Below, one piece after another: positions 6,284 to 11,825 of a DNA stretch of 11,825 bases. A model generated the notes under the pieces. It saw nothing but the letters and a program-made list of their open reading frames with translations, searched no databases and had not been told where the DNA came from. Source of the stretch: JABFRJ01 sp964389095 (GTDB lineage Bacteria > Pseudomonadota > Alphaproteobacteria > Rhizobiales > Hyphomicrobiaceae); contig CAYMEB010000148.1 of assembly GCA_964389095.1 (NCBI GenBank), positions 1-11,825 on the forward strand. The letters run 5' to 3'. Both the position numbers and the translations under genes were made by a program. Within the stretch, counting starts at the first letter, position 1; each line of letters starts with the position of its first letter.

Positions 6284-6305
6284 GCAAATACCTTGGGCAA
6301 ATACC
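6284..6305. repeat. Tandem 9-bp direct repeat GCAAATACC
   Basis: Two exact copies (6284-6292 and 6297-6305) with a 13-bp period, in the 203-bp region between the divergent amidohydrolase and lipoprotein genes. Read on the minus strand it is GGTATTTGC twice. The location suggests paired half-sites for a regulator or promoter elements; this is inference. Confidence 0.4.
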
Positions 6306-6391
6306 CCGGAACGGATCGTGACCTTGGGGGTCGATGGCGCGGTGAATATCCGGTAGTCTCAGCACGTCTGCCGGACTGACGGGGGAGATCT

Positions 6392-6910
6392 GTGAAGGTC
6401 CAGTTTAGTATTCTTGCGGCCGCCTTGGCGCTCACCGCCTGCTCGTGGAACGACAACAGGTGGCTGCCGCGCGAGGTGTTCCACGAATCCTCCGTCGCCT
6501 GGTCGACGCAGCCGGGCCCCAACACGGTGACCGGGCAGGCCCTGTTCACGACATTGACCGGCGAGATGCGCGGTTGCGGCGGAATGACGGTGCGCCTGGT
6601 ACCGGATTCGGGCTACGCGCGGCAGCGCTTTCTCGAGCTTTACGGCAGCGACGTCTCGGGGGCATCGAACGGCCTCGTCTTTAACAAGTACGGTCCCGAC
6701 CGGTCGGATCCGCGCTATCTGATCGCGTCCAAGACCACGACCTGCGATGCCAGCGGCAAGTTCAGCTTCGACAACGTCGCCAACGGCACCTGGTATGTGC
6801 TCAGCACCGTCGTGTGGGCCGGCGACAGCTATCCCGACTCGCGCGGCAGCGCGATGTTCAAGCGCGTCCAGGTCAAGGATGGCCAATCCATCGAAGTGTT
6901 GATGCCGTAG
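6392..6910 (+). CDS. Lipoprotein with carboxypeptidase-regulatory-like fold (172 aa)
   Basis: Starts at GTG 6392, preceded by GGGGGAG with a 4-nt gap. The N-terminus MKVQFSILAAALALTAC is a lipoprotein signal peptide: lipobox LTAC, lipidated Cys17. After it, VTGQALFTTLTGEMRGCGGMTVRLVPDSGYARQRF (about 46-80) and TTTCDASGKFSFDNVANGTWYVLSTVVWAGD (about 115-145) resemble the beta-sandwich of carboxypeptidase regulatory-like/transthyretin-like domains, where a DASGKFSFDNVANGTWYV pattern is characteristic. C62 and C118 may form a disulfide. It is predicted to be anchored to the envelope with the domain in the periplasm. Such domains bind or position other proteins; the exact role is unknown. A possible promoter is TTGGGG (6324-6329) and TATCCG (6347-6352), 17 bp apart. 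The next gene starts 109 bp downstream behind strong hairpins. Confidence 0.85.
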   Translation: MKVQFSILAAALALTACSWNDNRWLPREVFHESSVAWSTQPGPNTVTGQALFTTLTGEMRGCGGMTVRLVPDSGYARQRFLELYGSDVSGASNGLVFNKYGPDRSDPRYLIASKTTTCDASGKFSFDNVANGTWYVLSTVVWAGDSYPDSRGSAMFKRVQVKDGQSIEVLMP

Positions 6911-6930
6911 GCATCGCCAGCCGACAATTG

Positions 6931-6994
6931 AGCCGGTTGCGGCGCCCCTGCACGGGCGCTACCGCCGGCTCGCGCCTCCGCCTGAGGCGCGAGC
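6931..6994. promoter_or_regulatory. Two adjacent strong hairpins upstream of the YtcJ-type gene
   Basis: Hairpin A: GCGCCC (6942-6947) with GGGCGC (6954-6959), enclosed by AGCCGG (6931-6936) with CCGGCT (6965-6970). Hairpin B: an 11-bp perfect stem, GCTCGCGCCTC (6968-6978) with GAGGCGCGAGC (6984-6994), and a 5-nt loop. The outer stem of A and stem B share 6968-6970, so the full forms compete at their edges. Neither is followed by a T-tract. They may end or process the lipoprotein message, or control the downstream hydrolase, whose ATG is 25 nt beyond. Confidence 0.5.
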
Positions 6995-7019
6995 GTGCGC
7001 AGAAGATCGAGGGCAGGGC

Positions 7020-8681
7020 ATGAGTTCGAGTTCGACCGTCGTCTATCGTGCCCGCCGCATCCTTACGATGAATCCCGGCCGGCCCGAAGCGACGCACGTC
7101 GCCGTGCGCGACGGCCGCATCCTGGGCGTGGGGCCGCTCGAGGAGCTGGCCGGCTGGGGCACCCACACGCTCGACGAGACATTCGCCGACAAGGTGTTGA
7201 TGCCGGGCCTGGTCGAAGGCCACAGTCATGCCAGCGAAGGCACGTTCTGGCGCTATCTCTATCTCGGCCGCTTCGACCGCATGGATCCCGACGGCAAGAT
7301 CTGGCCGGGCGCGACCTCGATCGAGGAGATCGTGTCCCGCCTGCAGCAGGCCGAACGCGGCCTGGTGTCGGCGGGGGCGGCGAAGGACGAGCCGCTGTCG
7401 GGCTGGGGCCTCGATCCGATCTACTACGGCGATCGCCGCGTGGTGCGCGCCGACTTCGACCGCGTGTCGCAGTCCCGCGCCGTCGGCGTGATGCATGCCA
7501 GCGGCCACATCATCAACGTCAACAGCCGGGCACTCGAGCTGGCCGGCCTGCTGAGGCCCGGCATCAACCACGACGGCATTCCCCTGGGGGCCGACGGCCT
7601 GCCGACCGGCGAGCTGAAGGGGCCGGAGGCGATGACCCTGGTCGGCAAATTCATCGGCTTCGACCGCGAGGTCCTGGCCAACGACGAACCCGGCCTGCGC
7701 CGCTTCGCGCGACTCTGCGTGCGGCGTGGCGTGACCACGGCGACCGACCTCGCCAACCTGCTGCCCGACGATGCGGTGGCGATGATGCGGCGGGTCACCG
7801 GCGAGGCACGCTATCCCGTGCGGATCATGTCGTTCCGCCGCTTCCAGGCGCTGACGCCGCGCCAGGCGGTCGACCATGCGCTGGCGCTTGCAAAGCAATC
7901 GACCGACCGGCTGCGGCTCGGCGCCATAAAACTGTTCGTCGACGGCTCGATCCAGGGCTTCTCCGCGCGCCTGCGCTGGCCGGGCTACTACAACGGCGCG
8001 CCCAACGGCCTCTGGTACACGCCGCCCGAGGCGATCAGGGAGCTCTATGCCACTGCGCTGAAGGAGAAGGTGCTGGTGCACAGCCACACCAACGGCGACC
8101 AGGCGACCGACATGGCGCTGAATTGCCTCGAGGACGCGCTGCTCGGCCAGCCGGCGCGCGACCACCGCTTCACCCTGCAGCATTGCCAGCTCGCCGATGC
8201 CGCGCAGTTCCGGCGCATGAACCGCCTCGGCATGTGCGCCAATCTCTTTCCCAACCATCATTTCTACTGGGGCGACCAGCACTACGAGACCACGGTCGGA
8301 CCCGAGCGCGCGATGCGCATGAACGCCTGTGCGACCGCGCTGGCCAACGGCGTGCCGCTCGCCATCCATTCCGACGCGCCGGTGACGCCGCTCGGGCCGA
8401 TCTTCACGGCGTGGTGTGCGGTCAACCGCCTTACCGCGAGCGGCCGCGTGCTGGGCACGTCCGAGCGCATCTCCGTCGCCGCTGCGCTGCGCACCATCAC
8501 GCTGGGCGCGGCCTGGACGCTCAAGCTCGATGGCGAGCTGGGCTCGATCGAATGCGGCAAGCGTGCCGATTTCTGCGTGCTCGAGGACGATCCTCTGACG
8601 GTCGATCCGGCGAAGCTCAAGGATGTGGCGATCTGGGGCACGGTTCAGGACGGCCGGCTGTTTCCGGCCACCGCGGCGTGA
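7020..8681 (+). CDS. YtcJ-type metal-dependent amidohydrolase (553 aa)
   Basis: Amidohydrolase of the Amidohydro_3/YtcJ group, which hydrolyses C-N bonds in amides, formamides or cyclic ureides. An N-terminal strand domain (YRARRILTMN, DGRILGVG) leads into GLVEGHSH with the metal-binding H68 and H70. Then come the family signature ASGHIINVNSRAL (160-172), KLFVDGS with the probable metal-bridging K304, HSHTNGDQATD (354-364; usual HAIGDRA), FTLQHCQ with H388 (usual RIEHAQ), SDAPVTPLGP with catalytic D452, and the final GELGSIECGKRADFCVLEDDPL that closes the composite beta-sandwich. Length is standard. ATG 7020 follows GAGGGCAGGG. No signal peptide, so cytoplasmic. Substrate unknown. The COG0523 GTPase gene begins 16 nt after its stop, implying an operon and suggesting that this zinc-type enzyme is the client of that metal chaperone. 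Confidence 0.92.
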   Translation: MSSSSTVVYRARRILTMNPGRPEATHVAVRDGRILGVGPLEELAGWGTHTLDETFADKVLMPGLVEGHSHASEGTFWRYLYLGRFDRMDPDGKIWPGATSIEEIVSRLQQAERGLVSAGAAKDEPLSGWGLDPIYYGDRRVVRADFDRVSQSRAVGVMHASGHIINVNSRALELAGLLRPGINHDGIPLGADGLPTGELKGPEAMTLVGKFIGFDREVLANDEPGLRRFARLCVRRGVTTATDLANLLPDDAVAMMRRVTGEARYPVRIMSFRRFQALTPRQAVDHALALAKQSTDRLRLGAIKLFVDGSIQGFSARLRWPGYYNGAPNGLWYTPPEAIRELYATALKEKVLVHSHTNGDQATDMALNCLEDALLGQPARDHRFTLQHCQLADAAQFRRMNRLGMCANLFPNHHFYWGDQHYETTVGPERAMRMNACATALANGVPLAIHSDAPVTPLGPIFTAWCAVNRLTASGRVLGTSERISVAAALRTITLGAAWTLKLDGELGSIECGKRADFCVLEDDPLTVDPAKLKDVAIWGTVQDGRLFPATAA

Positions 8682-8697
8682 ACGCCGCACCGCTGCA

Positions 8698-9648
8698 ATG
8701 GCCGGCGTAAGCGGCGTGACCGGCGCGCCGCTGCGGTGGCACGGCGGGCTGCCGGTCACGGTGATCGGCGGCTATCTCGGAACGGGCAAGACGACCCTGG
8801 TGAACCACCTGCTGCGCCGCGCCGGGGGGCTGAGACTCTGCGTGCTGGTCAACGACTTCGGCGCGGTGCCGATAGACCGCGACCTGATCGTGGCAGCAAG
8901 CGGCGACATGCTCGAGATCTCCGGCGGATGCGTCTGCTGCAGCTACGGCTCCGACCTGATGGAGACGCTCGGCGCCTTGCACCGAAATCTGCCCGGAGTC
9001 GAGCATGTCCTTCTGGAGGCAAGCGGCGTGGCATTGCCGGGGGCGGTGGCGTCGTCGGTCAGCCTGCTGCCGTCGTTCAGGGTCGATGGCATCGTGGTGC
9101 TCGCCGATGCCGAGACGGTGCGCGCCCGCGCCGACGACATATTCCTCGGCGACACGATCCATCGTCAGCTCGCGGCGGCCGATCTCGTGCTCCTCAACCG
9201 CTGCGACCTCGCGGGGGGCGAGGCAAGCCGCGAGACGGTGTGCTGGCTGGGAACCGCCGCACCGCGCGCCCGGATTGTCCGCGCCGAGCGAGCCGCGATC
9301 GAGCCGGCCCTTGTTCTGGGCCTGCGCGAGGGGAGCGAACCTGCCGAGGCAACGGCTTCCCAGCCGGACGCCGCGGCACTCTACGAGTCGGTCGATCTCG
9401 CCTTGCCGCCGTCGATCGATCTCGAGGCGCTGGCGAAGGCGTTGGTTGCACCGGCGCTCGGAATCCTGCGGGCCAAGGCGATCGTGGATGCCGGTGACCG
9501 CCGCGTGGCGCTGCATGTCGTGGGCGCGCGCACGGCGATCGACGAAGCGCCCGATGCCGCGCGGCCGGGCCGGCTGGTGGCGATCGGCCTGCGCGGCCGA
9601 TTCGACAAGGCGGCAATCGCGCGGATCTGCTCGGCGGCGCCGGGCTAG
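8698..9648 (+). CDS. COG0523 / CobW-family GTPase, putative metallochaperone (316 aa)
   Basis: G3E-type P-loop GTPase of the CobW/UreG/HypB group. Seen: Walker A GYLGTGKTT (25-33); NDFGAVPID (52-60); the metal-binding CxCC motif GGCVCC (76-81, cysteines 78, 80, 81); the ExSG motif as LLEASG (105-110); the base-recognition motif as NRCD (167-170), where most relatives have NKxD; and a short C-terminal CobW_C-like part from about 243 (IDLEALAKALVAP, GILRAKAIVD). No His-rich metal-buffering loop. Start is ATG 8698, agreeing with family N-termini (PVTVIGGYLGTGKTT); the ribosome site is poor, so translation may be coupled to the hydrolase ending 16 nt upstream. Family members deliver zinc, cobalt or iron to enzymes using GTP. 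The pairing here suggests metal loading of the YtcJ-type hydrolase. The stop overlaps the convergent DUF4394 gene. Confidence 0.92.
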   Translation: MAGVSGVTGAPLRWHGGLPVTVIGGYLGTGKTTLVNHLLRRAGGLRLCVLVNDFGAVPIDRDLIVAASGDMLEISGGCVCCSYGSDLMETLGALHRNLPGVEHVLLEASGVALPGAVASSVSLLPSFRVDGIVVLADAETVRARADDIFLGDTIHRQLAAADLVLLNRCDLAGGEASRETVCWLGTAAPRARIVRAERAAIEPALVLGLREGSEPAEATASQPDAAALYESVDLALPPSIDLEALAKALVAPALGILRAKAIVDAGDRRVALHVVGARTAIDEAPDAARPGRLVAIGLRGRFDKAAIARICSAAPG

Positions 9649-10430
9649 TTGACCGCCGCCACGTCGACCAGGATTCCGCTCAGGTCCTTGATCTTGCCGG
9701 CCATCGTCGCCGTGCCGGTGGCGAGGTCGACCGTGTAGAGCGTGCCGCCCGTGATCAGGTAGGCAGTGTTCTTGCCTTCGCCGTCGCTGGCGATGTCCAT
9801 AACGACATCCGTGACGCTGGGCAGGCCGAGCTTGCCGCGGGTCTTCAGGACGCCGTCGTTCGGCGGGTTCTGCAGCACGAGCGCCGCCGTGTTGTTCTCG
9901 ACATGGAAGAGCTCGGTGCCTTTGGCGCCCTTGGCCGAGTTGGTATAGGCACCTGCGGCGACCGCGGCCTTGGTGCCGGCGGCGGCATCGGTCGGGTCGA
10001 AATTGAGCGGCTTGTCGACGGTCGTGGCGCCGGTGTCGACGTTGATGCGCAGGCTGACACCGTCGGCTGCGATCACCCGTAGCCGATCGGCCACGGGATT
10101 GAAGTCGACGACGGGTCGCGGCCCCAGTGTCACCTTCTCCGAGACCGTGGTGGCCGCAGTGGCCTTACCCGACGCCGTGTCGATGGTGACGAGTTGTCCG
10201 GGTTCGGTGAGGCCGTACAGCTCGCCGTTCGCCGGACGCACATCGATGCCGAGCAGCCGGTCGGAGCCGGTGACCGCGACTGGCGGCGAGGCCGTCATTG
10301 TCGCGGTGTCGATCTTCACCATGCGATTGTCGGCGGTGAGGCCGATCAGGGTCGCGGCCTGGGCGGACGAGATACCCAGCACGAGGGCGAGCAAGGTCGT
10401 TCCGCCGAAGCGGCTGTTGAGGATTGCCAT
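9645..10430 (-). CDS. Secreted DUF4394 domain protein (261 aa)
   Basis: Begins at the ATG at 10428-10430. The signal peptide MAILNSRFGGTTLLALVLGISSAQA has likely cleavage after residue 25 (AQA|A). The rest is one DUF4394 domain: LIGLTADNRMVKIDTAT (28-44), LLGIDVRPANGELYGLTEPGQLVTIDTASG (59-88), VVDFNPVADRLRVIAADGVSLRINVDTG (107-134), LNFDPTDAAAGTKAAVAAGAYTNS (142-165), GTLYTVDLATG (229-239). The repeated GxLYxVDxATG motifs suggest a beta-propeller-like fold. Function of the domain is unknown; it is often exported and seen in environmental bacteria. AGGGG lies about 10 nt upstream of the start. The frame runs open upstream through the GST gene to 11297, but this is chance. It converges with the GTPase gene, sharing CTAG for both stops, and follows the GST gene with a 110-bp gap that may or may not contain a promoter. 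Confidence 0.9.
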   Translation of the reverse strand: MAILNSRFGGTTLLALVLGISSAQAATLIGLTADNRMVKIDTATMTASPPVAVTGSDRLLGIDVRPANGELYGLTEPGQLVTIDTASGKATAATTVSEKVTLGPRPVVDFNPVADRLRVIAADGVSLRINVDTGATTVDKPLNFDPTDAAAGTKAAVAAGAYTNSAKGAKGTELFHVENNTAALVLQNPPNDGVLKTRGKLGLPSVTDVVMDIASDGEGKNTAYLITGGTLYTVDLATGTATMAGKIKDLSGILVDVAAVN

Positions 10431-10540
10431 GTTGTGAAGCCCCTGCTTTCGGTTCGCTGCGCCTGACTTAAACGCAGCCGAACTGCGAAGCAGATGACTC
10501 CTCTCACGCGTTCGTGACTGCCGCGCTTGCTGCGCGTCCG

Positions 10541-11626
10541 TCAGGCCATGGCGAAGGCCGGCACTTTCTCCGCTTCGCCGGGGGCAAAGGCGAGGACGTC
10601 CCAGAAGCCGGACTCTTCCAGCACCGGCTTGAGGCGCGCGCGCTCGTCGGCCGGAAGGCCCGCGAACATCTGCTTCAGCCACAGCCAGCAGTGCATCGGA
10701 TAGGGCCGGGCGATGGCCGTGACGGCGACGCCTTCCAGCTCGTATTTCATCAGGGGCTGGTCGGCGGCCACGGCCTGGGCATTGGCGAGCATCATCGGCA
10801 ACAAGGTCTTGCCCGCCAGCCGCACCAGCGCCTGGACGGTTTCGTTCGCCGCTTCCGTCGACCAGTCGCCGTCGTGGCGTGAGAGGTCGTGACCGGAGAG
10901 ATCGTCGACATAGTGCGTCCATTGATAGAGCCGCACGGCGCGGGCGCGGATCGTTCGGGCCGGTGTCGGATCGACCACGAACTGCGAGAGCATGCCGTAC
11001 AGGCCGAAATCGGCGATCGAGGGCCGCTCGCCGAACAGGAACATCTGCCGCGACTGCCCCGCCTCGAGGGCGTCGACGAACTCCTCGAACAGACGGCGCA
11101 GCACCGGGGTCAGCTCGGGATTGGCGCCGCCCAGCGCCATGCGCACCTTCTGCTGACGGGTCGTGAAGCGGTCCATGCCGGCTTTCAGCGTCTCCTCGCC
11201 GACGGCGCCCAGCCAGCCATGCATCTGGCGTCGGGCGCAGAAGTTTACGTCCTCGTCCGAAGTCCAGCGGAAGGCCATCAGCGGGACCGGCAGCCATTCG
11301 TCGGCGAAATCCTCGATCAGGCGCGCGAGGAAGCGCTGCGCCGGCGTCGCGGGCATCACCGAGCGTCCGGCGTGGCGCGTCTCGAGTTCGTGGATGATCG
11401 GCGTCGAGTCGGCGTGCGGCGTGCCGTCCGGGAACAGCACGATCGGAAACATGCCCTTGCCGTAGAGGCGGATCCTGTCGGTCTGTGCCGTGCCGTCGAA
11501 ACCGCCCAGGACGATCTTCCAGTCGTGCGGAATCCGGCGATAGCGCATCACCGCCCGCACCTTGTGCGAGTAGGGTGAGCCGGGGCCCCCGACGATGCGG
11601 TAGCGGGCGCTGTCCTTGGGTGTCAC
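10541..11626 (-). CDS. Long glutathione S-transferase-like protein (361 aa)
   Basis: Thioredoxin-fold plus helical domain protein of the GST superfamily. The N-terminal domain spans about 9-85: YRIVGGPGSPYSHKVRAVMRYRRIPHDW (Ser/Tyr at the active-site turn, S17-P18-Y19-S20), GMFPIVLFPDGT with the cis-proline P61, and ADSTPIIHELE with the glutathione gamma-glutamyl-binding D73-S74 motif. The C-terminal helical domain has FGERPSIADFGLYGMLSQF (198-216), where SxADFxLYGxL is the family's N-capping-box signature. At 361 aa it is far longer than the usual 200-230; an extra region of roughly 120 residues follows (DWSTEAANETVQALVRLAGKTLLPMMLANAQ and onward). The start GTG at 11624-11626 was chosen because GAGGA lies 6 nt upstream; another in-frame GTG at 11659 is badly placed. 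Substrate unknown; a role in detoxification or ring-compound isomerisation is only a family guess. Confidence 0.88.
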   Translation of the reverse strand: MTPKDSARYRIVGGPGSPYSHKVRAVMRYRRIPHDWKIVLGGFDGTAQTDRIRLYGKGMFPIVLFPDGTPHADSTPIIHELETRHAGRSVMPATPAQRFLARLIEDFADEWLPVPLMAFRWTSDEDVNFCARRQMHGWLGAVGEETLKAGMDRFTTRQQKVRMALGGANPELTPVLRRLFEEFVDALEAGQSRQMFLFGERPSIADFGLYGMLSQFVVDPTPARTIRARAVRLYQWTHYVDDLSGHDLSRHDGDWSTEAANETVQALVRLAGKTLLPMMLANAQAVAADQPLMKYELEGVAVTAIARPYPMHCWLWLKQMFAGLPADERARLKPVLEESGFWDVLAFAPGEAEKVPAFAMA

Positions 11627-11764
11627 GTCGTGTCCTCGACTGTTGGGTGCGAAATCCACCCCTTGAAAACTAAATCCCCCGAAACTTGGTCAGCGGCAAG
11701 AATTCTTGGTATCTCACAACCAATCACAACTGGAAGGCGCACCGGGTGCGTGGAGCGGAACGTC
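11627..11764. promoter_or_regulatory. Divergent promoter region with palindrome and direct repeats
   Basis: A 138-bp region, more AT-rich than its surroundings, between the GST gene (minus) and the partial plus-strand gene. It contains the perfect 12-bp palindrome CAAGAATTCTTG (11697-11708) and two copies of TCACAAC (11714-11720 and 11724-11730) exactly 10 bp apart. A weak plus-strand promoter could be TTGGTC (11686-11691) with TATCTC (11710-11715), spaced 18 bp, in which case the palindrome would lie inside the promoter as an operator. Confidence 0.4.
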
Positions 11765-11825
11765 ATGACTGAGGACAGCAGCACCTACTGGAAGAAATCG
11801 CGGGTCGAACTGCGCGCGGCGGGCT
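11765..11825 (+). CDS. Start of a gene cut by the window end (20 aa visible)
   Basis: ATG at 11765 preceded by GGAG about 9 nt upstream. The visible product starts MTEDSSTYWKKSRVELRAAG and runs open to the window edge. The residues look like a soluble protein, and the gene is divergent from the GST-like gene with a shared regulatory region. Too little is present to name a family. Confidence 0.6.
   Translation, partial: MTEDSSTYWKKSRVELRAAG

Noticed and set aside
5091..6356. Plus-strand 421-codon frame opposite the amidohydrolase
   Set aside because: It is the complement of the gene with HxH, WGSD and GDSCAAFYGIE motifs; the translation is Val/His/Arg-rich and unlike any family.
6995..8710. 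Plus-strand 571-codon frame overlapping the hydrolase
   Set aside because: Arg/Pro-rich, out of frame with the motif-bearing product, no ribosome site.
6873..8759. Long minus-strand open frame (628 codons) across the YtcJ-type gene
   Set aside because: It mirrors a plus-strand gene with complete family motifs; its translation is rich in Arg, Gly, His and Ala with no family pattern, a usual antisense shadow in high-GC DNA.
10431..11297. N-terminal extension that would fuse the DUF4394 protein to an upstream frame
   Set aside because: The extension runs antisense-frame through the GST gene, whereas the Met at 10430 begins a normal signal peptide.
1..11825. CRISPR arrays, insertion-sequence ends, phage or defence genes
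   Set aside because: No regularly spaced repeats, no transposase or phage-like products and no recognisable defence domains were found on either strand.

Overview
The window is high-GC DNA with densely packed, short-spaced genes. The CspA-type cold-shock protein, the GST-like protein, the DUF4394 protein and the catabolic amidohydrolases together suggest a soil- or water-dwelling alphaproteobacterium. This is inferred from gene style and codon use; no taxonomic marker beyond one tRNA is present. No transposase, integrase, phage gene, CRISPR array or defence system was found, so this looks like ordinary chromosome with a strong accessory-metabolism flavour.

Left part (1-2700): a complete tRNA-Phe(GAA) opens the window. 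It is followed by two small uncharacterised genes, one on each strand (142-381 minus, 562-834 plus), then a membrane fatty acid desaturase (1083-2108 plus) with all three histidine boxes and an operator-like palindrome upstream. A small secreted protein (2162-2671 minus) converges on the desaturase.

Middle part (2700-5050): three more small uncharacterised minus-strand genes. Two of them form a tight operon (3353-3574 then 2945-3349). The third (3877-4197) may be translationally coupled to a 37-codon upstream ORF by a TGATG overlap. A cold-shock protein gene (4673-4885 plus) follows, with a long leader and a clear intrinsic terminator at about 4961-4996.

Right part (5050-11825): a metabolic block. 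A minus-strand amidohydrolase of the ACMSD/amidohydrolase-2 type (5097-6188) is divergent from a lipoprotein with a carboxypeptidase-regulatory-like fold (6392-6910). The plus strand continues with a YtcJ-type metal-dependent amidohydrolase (7020-8681) and, 16 nt later, a COG0523/CobW GTPase (8698-9648). The most coherent functional hypothesis in the window is that this GTPase is a metal chaperone serving its neighbour hydrolase. On the minus strand follow a secreted DUF4394 protein (9645-10430), whose stop codon shares a CTAG with the GTPase stop, and a long 361-residue glutathione S-transferase-like protein (10541-11626). The last 61 bases hold the start of a plus-strand gene, divergent from the GST, with a repeat-rich shared promoter region.

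No dramatic undescribed system is evident. The most interesting items are the hydrolase/metallochaperone pair (with a variant G4 motif NRCD), several strong hairpins or repeats in regulatory positions (387-418, 922-937, 6284-6305, 6931-6994, 11697-11730), and four or five small conserved-looking genes of unknown function.
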